Assembly: GCA_903823545.1 (NCBI GenBank)
Contig: CAIJTL010001505.1
Coordinates: 1-7,640 of the forward strand
Direction of reading: 5' to 3'
From: an uncultured Planctomycetaceae bacterium
GTDB taxonomy: Bacteria; Planctomycetota; Planctomycetia; Planctomycetales; Planctomycetaceae
Length of the DNA: 7,640 nucleotides
Part shown: positions 7,123 through 7,640 of the stretch, piece after piece
How the letters are laid out: each line of letters opens with the position of its first letter
Position numbering within the stretch: position 1 is the first letter of the stretch
Made by a program: the position numbers and the translations under genes
The notes under the pieces: generated by a model
What the model saw: only the letters and a program-made list of their open reading frames with translations
Told to the model about the DNA's origin: nothing
The model's database searches: none

Positions 7123-7202
7123 GTTTTGCGGAGCCAAGGAACCAAGGAGAAGTGTTTCGATTCACACGAAAGCGAGACTCAACACTTCAGACTTAACATT
7201 GC

Positions 7203-7640
7203 TTACATGCCAGGAGCGGCACAGGTCGGAGCACAGCCAGCCGGAGCGGCACAGCTCGGAGCACATGCAGCCGGAGCGGCACATGTTGGAGCACAGCCGT
7301 GACCGCAGCCGTTGCCACAGCTGCTCTTGCAGCAGCGCAACTTAGGCAAGTGGCACTTCGGCAAATGGCACTTCGGCAAGCAGATCTTCGGCATGTGGCA
7401 CTTCGGCAGTTTGCAGCAGCGGCTCTTGCAGCAGCTGTTGCAACCGTTGTTGCAGCAGGTCGAAGGAGCTGCACAACTCGGCGCACAGGCCGGGCCGCAA
7501 GCCGCTGGAGCGGCACAGTTCGGAGCACAAGCCGCAGGAGCGGCACAGGTCGGGGCACAGCCCTTCGCACAAGGAGCCGCACATGACGGCGCTGGAGCGC
7601 AGCAGGTTGGTGCTGGAGCGCAACAGCTACGATGGCTAAA
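7203..7640 (-). CDS. Cysteine- and proline-rich repeat protein, N-terminus outside window
   Basis: The frame is open from the right edge to a TAA at 7203-7205, giving 145 residues with no start yet reached. Composition is extreme: 34 Cys (about 23%) and 23 Pro (about 16%), with much Ala. In fragment numbering it runs: Cys-Ala-Pro repeats (6-61, including CAPTCAAPAA and CAPNCAAPAA); a CC-rich joint (62-77, CCNNGCNSCC and RCC); five pentapeptides of the LPKCH type (78-102); a second joint (103-115, CCKSSCGNGCGHG); then three decapeptides (116-145, CAPTCAAPAA, CAPSCAAPAG, CAPTCAAPGM). The protein matches no enzyme family I know. A disulfide-linked wall or envelope structural protein is plausible, since planctomycete walls have been described as protein-rich with much cystine and proline. 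Metal binding by the Lys-Cys-His core is the alternative. Met83 is internal: starting there would cut the repeats in half. A signal peptide would be expected upstream. Confidence 0.8.
   Translation of the reverse strand, partial: FSHRSCCAPAPTCCAPAPSCAAPCAKGCAPTCAAPAACAPNCAAPAACGPACAPSCAAPSTCCNNGCNSCCKSRCCKLPKCHMPKICLPKCHLPKCHLPKLRCCKSSCGNGCGHGCAPTCAAPAACAPSCAAPAGCAPTCAAPGM
7206..7295 (-). repeat. Three tandem 30 bp repeats encoding CAPxCAAPxx
   Basis: Three in-register 30 bp units encode CAPTCAAPAA, CAPSCAAPAG and CAPTCAAPGM at the C-terminus of the Cys-rich protein. They differ at only a few bases each. Cysteines alternate at CX3C and CX5C spacing. Confidence 0.88.
7335..7409 (-). repeat. 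Five tandem 15 bp repeats encoding LPKCH-type pentapeptides
   Basis: Five 15 bp units encode, in protein order, LPKCH, MPKIC, LPKCH, LPKCH and LPKLR. Unit 2 has its Cys shifted by one place and unit 5 has lost it. On the plus strand the unit reads CACTTCGGCAARTGG. They form the core of the Cys-rich protein. Confidence 0.88.
7500..7559 (-). repeat. Two tandem 30 bp repeats encoding CAPxCAAPAA, N-terminal cluster
   Basis: Two units encode CAPTCAAPAA and CAPNCAAPAA, followed by a degenerate third (CGPACAPSCAAP, 7464-7499). They match the C-terminal cluster at 7206-7295 in both protein and DNA, so the two arms of the protein probably arose by duplication. Confidence 0.82.

Larger units (their letters stand above)
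6653..7202. other. Gene-free region of about 550 bp with structured elements
   Basis: No convincing gene was found here. Reading frames present on either strand lack ribosome binding sites and recognisable protein sequence, and those on the plus strand past 7200 are antisense to the Cys-rich repeats. The stretch holds the htrA promoter candidate (6715-6743), the strong hairpin at 6907-6936, a near-palindrome CTCGGAAA-A-TTTCCGAG (7025-7041), the palindrome AATTCGAATT (7051-7060) and the hairpin at 7076-7122. If the Cys-rich gene ends at the 6907-6936 hairpin, it has a 3' untranslated region of about 270 nt. Confidence 0.55.

Noticed and set aside
6971..7345. A plus-strand frame of 124 residues with ERHSSEHMQ-like repeats at its end
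   Set aside because: The first part has no recognisable protein character and the repeated part is the antisense of the decapeptide repeats.
7193..7582. A 129-residue minus-strand frame rich in Arg, Val and Leu across the repeats
   Set aside because: It is a shifted reading of the 15 and 30 bp repeats. The frame that gives regular Cys/Pro repeats along its whole length is the one ending at 7203.
7299..7586. A plus-strand Ala/Arg/Gln-rich frame over the repeat region
   Set aside because: It is antisense to the Cys-rich repeats, has no ribosome binding site, and its regularity is inherited from the repeats.
7615..7639. A hydrophobic LAIVAVAL reading in another minus-strand frame at the right edge, resembling a signal-peptide core
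   Set aside because: Too short to judge at the window edge. It is in a different frame from the Cys-rich protein, and claiming a frameshift would need sequence beyond 7640.

Overview
The window looks like chromosomal DNA from a planctomycete, probably a Pirellulaceae (Rhodopirellula-like) bacterium. This is inferred from moderate GC content, the wording of the enolase, loosely packed single genes and short divergent or convergent units, and a very cysteine- and proline-rich repeat protein at the right edge. No database search was possible, so the taxonomy is an inference.

Left part (1-1428, + strand). The C-terminal 194 residues of enolase end at 586 and are followed by a clean intrinsic terminator. 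About 230 bp later comes a 179-residue membrane protein with a TM helix, a coiled coil and a C-terminal block like that of FtsB/DivIC septum-formation proteins. The order enolase then FtsB-like gene is known from other phyla.

Middle part (1551-5485). Four genes are best read as a surface-glycan or secondary-metabolite modification locus. Two lie on the minus strand: a SAM methyltransferase, followed downstream by a polysaccharide pyruvyl transferase-family protein. Two lie on the plus strand: a family 2 glycosyltransferase followed by a second SAM methyltransferase. The two pairs diverge from a 234 bp intergenic region that holds a plausible sigma70-type promoter for the plus-strand pair.

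Right part (5474-7640, - strand). A trypsin-like HtrA/Deg protease with one PDZ domain and a complete catalytic triad overlaps the end of the second methyltransferase by 12 bp, tail to tail. Upstream of it is a gene-free stretch of about 550 bp containing a candidate htrA promoter and several strong hairpins. The window ends inside a minus-strand gene that is open to the edge. It encodes at least 145 residues, 34 of them Cys and 23 Pro, built from CAPxCAAPAx decapeptides flanking a core of five LPKCH-type pentapeptides. Its start lies outside the window, and an internal Met would make it look like a 63-residue gene. It may be an envelope or wall protein cross-linked by disulfides, or a metal-binding protein. 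It is the most unusual item here.

No tRNA, rRNA, CRISPR array, insertion sequence or prophage gene was seen.
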